Source of the DNA: an uncultured Bacteroidales bacterium
Lineage (GTDB): Bacteria; Bacteroidota; Bacteroidia; Bacteroidales; UBA932
Reading direction: 5' to 3'
DNA: 7,855 nt
NCBI GenBank assembly: GCA_900317065.1
Contig: ONFK01000065.1
Span: 1-7,855 of the forward strand
The notes beneath the pieces were generated by a model. That model was not told the DNA's origin. It saw only the letters and a program-made list of their open reading frames with translations, and searched no databases. A program made the translations under genes and the position numbers. Shown here piece after piece: positions 5,416-7,855 of this stretch; the stretch's first letter is position 1; each line of letters opens with the position of its first letter.

Positions 5416-6495
5416 ATGGATATCAAACTCAAACAAAACTGCAAATACGCCCTCCTGGTTCCTACCAGCATGGGGCTCAGAATTACGCCTGAGAGCGGTC
5501 AGCCCGTTCATTCCAGCGATCTTTTCCACCTCCAGGCCACCAGCGCCGAGACCAACGTGGCAAGCATCTCTTCCTACCTCGGACTTCCGGTCAAGGTACT
5601 CACCGCATTCGTGAAAGGCAGCCCCTTCGCACACTTCATCAAGGGCAACCTCCGCAGCCGCGGGATGGACTTCGAAGGTCCCGAGGTCGAGCAGGGCGGC
5701 CCCTGGGGATACCGCCACCAGATCAACGTGGCCGACAGTGGATACGGTTCCCGCGGCCCGCGCGTGTGGAACGACCGTGCCGGAGAGGTAGGCCGCACCC
5801 TCAACGTGAAGGACTTCGACCTCGAACGCATCTTCGGCGAGGAAGGAGTGCAGATCATCCATCTTTCCGGACTCATCGGCGCCCTCAGCCCGGACACCAG
5901 CCGCTTCTGCCTCGAACTTGCGCGCGCCGCGAAAAAGCACGGCACCCGCATCAGTTTCGACCTCAACTACCGCGCTTCCTTCTGGAAGGGCCGCGAGCAG
6001 GAACTGCACGACATCTTCTCCGAGATCGCGAGCTACGCCGACATCCTCATCGGCAACGAGGAAGACTTCCAGCTCTGCCTGGGAATCGAAGGGCCTGAGG
6101 CCGGCGGAAAGGACATCGCCGCCAAGATCGACGGTTTCAAGGAGATGATACGCCGCGTGCGCGAGCATTATCCCAACGCGCAGGTCTACGGCACCACCCT
6201 CCGCCAGGTGAACAACACCAACAGCCATAACTGGGGAGCGATCCTGCTCGACGGCGAAGACTGGCACGTCATCCAGCCCCGCGAAATCCATGTGCTCGAC
6301 CGCATCGGCGGCGGCGACGGCTTCGTGGGAGGCCTGCTCTACGGAATCCTACGCGGATGGAGCGGAGAGCAGTGCGCCCAGTTCGGATGGGCCAGCGGCG
6401 CCCTCGCCACCACCTTCCTTACCGACTACGCCCAGCCCGCCGACGAAGAGCAGGTCTGGAGCATCTGGCAGGGAAATGCACGAGTAAAGAGATAG
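5416..6495 (+). CDS. PfkB-family sugar kinase, 2-keto-3-deoxygluconate kinase type
   Basis: This cytoplasmic ribokinase-fold enzyme of 359 residues probably phosphorylates 2-keto-3-deoxy-D-gluconate (KDG) with ATP to KDPG, feeding Entner-Doudoroff aldolase. The catalytic signature DRIGGGDGFVGGLLYGIL lies at 295-312 with the presumed base D301 in an anion-hole GGGD; most PfkB proteins have GAGD. FDLNYRASFW (181-190) and ILIGNEEDF (210-218) are typical of KDG kinases. The N-terminal substrate/lid region (20-60) reads LQATSAETNVASISSYLG, so the usual di-glycine of the first PfkB signature is replaced by Ala-Thr. The C-terminus SIWQGNARVKR closes the family. The start at ATG 5416 follows the -7 box by five bases. 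The stop is four bases from the next gene, so they are certainly one operon. The exact substrate is uncertain; another 2-keto-sugar acid or a related aldonate is possible. Confidence 0.85.
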   Translation: MDIKLKQNCKYALLVPTSMGLRITPESGQPVHSSDLFHLQATSAETNVASISSYLGLPVKVLTAFVKGSPFAHFIKGNLRSRGMDFEGPEVEQGGPWGYRHQINVADSGYGSRGPRVWNDRAGEVGRTLNVKDFDLERIFGEEGVQIIHLSGLIGALSPDTSRFCLELARAAKKHGTRISFDLNYRASFWKGREQELHDIFSEIASYADILIGNEEDFQLCLGIEGPEAGGKDIAAKIDGFKEMIRRVREHYPNAQVYGTTLRQVNNTNSHNWGAILLDGEDWHVIQPREIHVLDRIGGGDGFVGGLLYGILRGWSGEQCAQFGWASGALATTFLTDYAQPADEEQVWSIWQGNARVKR

Positions 6496-6499
6496 AGCC

Positions 6500-7780
6500 A
6501 TGCTGTACTACGCAAGAGGATCCAAGACCGACGCCATCTCCCCCGACGAGGTACGCGCCGCGCTGAAGCAGGTATTCGACTCCATGGGCCCGAAGAAGCG
6601 CGTGCTGGCGATTCCGCCGGATTTCACCCGTTTCAACTCCTACGCGGGGCCCATCACGGAGATGGTCTACGACTATTTCGGGGACACCCTTACCGACGTG
6701 ATGCCGGCCCTCGGCACCCACACCCCCATGACGGAGGAGCAGATTAAGACCATGTACGGCCACACTCCCCTGGACAAGTTCCGCGTGCACGACTGGCGCA
6801 ACGATGTAGTGACCGTAGGCCGCGTGCCGGCTTCCTACATCGAAGAAATCTCCGAAGGGAAACTCCACTACGACTGGCCCGCGCAGGTGAACAAGCTCCT
6901 GCTGGACCCTTCCTTCGACCTCATCCTTTCGATAGGCCAGGTTGTGCCTCACGAGGTGGTTGGAATGGCGAACTACACCAAGAACATCTTCGTGGGAGTA
7001 GGCGGCAGCGAAGGCATCAACAAGAGCCACTTCATCGGCTCCTCCTACGGAATGGAACGCCTGATGGGGCGTCCGGGAGGCCCTGTGCGCCAGGTGTTCG
7101 AATATGCCCGGCAGCACTTCATCCCGCAGCTCCCCATCGTCTACATACAGACCGTGCTCGCGAAGAATCCGGACACCGGGAAGATGGACCTCAAGGGCCT
7201 CTTCATAGGCGACGACGCGGAGTGCTTCCGCAAGGCCTGCGCCCTCTCGATGGAGACCAACTTCATAATGGTGGACCATCCCATCAGGAAGTGCATAGTC
7301 TATCTGGATCCGGAGGAGTTCAAGAGCACCTGGCTGGGCAACAAGAGCGTATACCGCACCCGCATGGCGCTTGCCGACGGGGGCGAACTGATAGTGCTGG
7401 CTCCGGCGCTTCGGGAGTTCGGCGAAGACAAGACCATCGACGCCCTCATCCGCAAATACGGCTACAAGGGCACTCCGCACACGCTCAAGTGCACGGAGGA
7501 GAATCAGGACCTGCAGGACAATCTGGGGGCATCCGCCCACCTCATCCACGGCTCGTCCGAAGGCAGGTTCAGCATCACCTACTGCCCCGGCCCGGGAATG
7601 ACCCGCGAAGAAATTGAAGGCGTGGGCTTCAAGTATTGCAGTTATGACGAGATGGTGGCCCGCTACCCCATCGACAAACTCAAGGACGGATGGAACACTA
7701 TGCCGGACGGCGAGGAGATCTACTACATTTCCAATCCCGCCCTCGGCCTCTGGGCGCATCCCGACAGATTCAAGGACTGA
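6500..7780 (+). CDS. LarA-family (DUF2088) nickel-pincer 2-hydroxyacid racemase/epimerase
   Basis: LarA enzymes use a covalently bound nickel-pincer nucleotide to invert the hydroxyl carbon of 2-hydroxy acids. The protein has 426 residues, normal for the family. Residues matching lactate racemase: D41 and R44 in PPDFTRF (LarA D72/R75), H74 in ALGTHTPM (H108), H151 in VVPHEV (H174), K161 in NYTKN (K184, the cofactor attachment lysine) and H177 in INKSHF (nickel ligand H200). The 10- and 16-residue spacings H151-K161-H177 equal those of LarA. Where LarA has Q295 and K298, this protein reads Y-R-T-R-M (285-289), so both appear replaced; this argues against lactate. Known homologues include a D-gluconate 2-epimerase, which would suit the adjacent KDG-type kinase; this is inference. 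The start is four bases after the kinase stop. The stop TGA overlaps the pdxB ATG (TGATG). The cofactor genes larB, larC and larE are not in the window. Confidence 0.88.
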   Translation: MLYYARGSKTDAISPDEVRAALKQVFDSMGPKKRVLAIPPDFTRFNSYAGPITEMVYDYFGDTLTDVMPALGTHTPMTEEQIKTMYGHTPLDKFRVHDWRNDVVTVGRVPASYIEEISEGKLHYDWPAQVNKLLLDPSFDLILSIGQVVPHEVVGMANYTKNIFVGVGGSEGINKSHFIGSSYGMERLMGRPGGPVRQVFEYARQHFIPQLPIVYIQTVLAKNPDTGKMDLKGLFIGDDAECFRKACALSMETNFIMVDHPIRKCIVYLDPEEFKSTWLGNKSVYRTRMALADGGELIVLAPALREFGEDKTIDALIRKYGYKGTPHTLKCTEENQDLQDNLGASAHLIHGSSEGRFSITYCPGPGMTREEIEGVGFKYCSYDEMVARYPIDKLKDGWNTMPDGEEIYYISNPALGLWAHPDRFKD

Positions 7781-7855
7781 TGAAAATCGTTTGTGATAAT
7801 AAAATACCATTCCTGCGCGGGGCCCTCGAACCGTACGCGGACGTAGTTTATCTCC
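7780..7855 (+). CDS. pdxB: 4-phosphoerythronate dehydrogenase, N-terminal fragment (3' end outside window)
   Basis: The ATG at 7780-7782 shares its A with the stop codon of the LarA-family gene, indicating translational coupling. Twenty-five codons are visible: MKIVCDNKIPFLRGALEPYA then DVVYL. The pattern of a short first strand, D-x-x-IP and a conserved run to a second strand is that of PdxB, which oxidises 4-phospho-D-erythronate at C2 with NAD in pyridoxal-phosphate synthesis. The NAD-binding Rossmann motif and catalytic Arg/Glu/His lie beyond the window. Another D-2-hydroxyacid dehydrogenase of the same superfamily cannot be excluded from so short a piece. Confidence 0.78.
   Translation, partial: MKIVCDNKIPFLRGALEPYADVVYL

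Noticed and set aside
5347..6291. 314-codon minus-strand open frame opposite the sugar kinase
   Set aside because: It is an antisense shadow, and its composition (Val/Ala/Glu-rich) is typical of reverse-complement reading of GC-rich genes.
6419..7810. 463-codon open frame on the minus strand opposite the LarA-family gene
   Set aside because: It mirrors a strongly recognised gene. The predicted peptide has no family pattern and its length follows from GC-rich codon use on the opposite strand.

Overview
The window looks like a chromosomal segment of a fairly GC-rich member of the Bacteroidota, most likely order Bacteroidales. The evidence is Bacteroidetes-type promoters (TAnnTTTG -7 boxes, some with an upstream TTTG/TTG), no clear Shine-Dalgarno sequences, a secreted GH29 fucosidase, and SGNH and HisRS proteins of Bacteroidales character. 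The family or genus cannot be fixed from the sequence; a Rikenellaceae-like or uncultured gut/rumen Bacteroidales lineage is a guess.

Layout. Positions 1-663 hold the 3' part of tilS (tRNA-Ile lysidine synthetase). Next is hisS (675-2018), whose -7 box reuses the tilS stop codon. A GH29 alpha-L-fucosidase with an export signal (2000-3661) starts inside the last codons of hisS. On the minus strand, convergent with it, is an SGNH/GDSL-esterase pseudogene (3658-3991): both ends are recognisable, but the middle is deleted and the frame is shifted. Then comes an initiator tRNA-fMet gene (4058-4130) with a textbook promoter. It is followed by a terminator hairpin embedded in a 20-bp perfect inverted repeat that copies the tRNA 3' end. 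About 510 bp without a gene (4188-4699) carry several strong inverted repeats, including a two-copy GTTCC-N18-GGAAC element. After that lies an Isf-like iron-sulfur flavoprotein/FMN reductase (4729-5346). The window ends with a tight same-strand operon: a PfkB sugar kinase of the 2-keto-3-deoxygluconate kinase type (5416-6495), a LarA-family nickel-pincer racemase/epimerase (6500-7780), and the first 25 codons of a PdxB-like 4-phosphoerythronate dehydrogenase (7780 onward).

How the genes fit together. tilS, hisS and tRNA-fMet are translation housekeeping. The fucosidase and the dead esterase suggest host- or plant-glycan foraging, with loss of one deacetylation function. The kinase-epimerase-dehydrogenase operon joins three enzymes that could act on sugar acids. 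A C2 epimerase next to a KDG-type kinase fits gluconate/mannonate use through 2-keto-3-deoxygluconate, and coupling to pdxB is an unexplained link to vitamin B6.

The points most worth a second look are the kinase/LarA/PdxB operon, the tRNA-terminator inverted duplication, the hairpin-rich gene desert, the truncated esterase, and three start codons placed where a leaderless mRNA would begin. I did not find evidence for a wholly new defence or mobile system.
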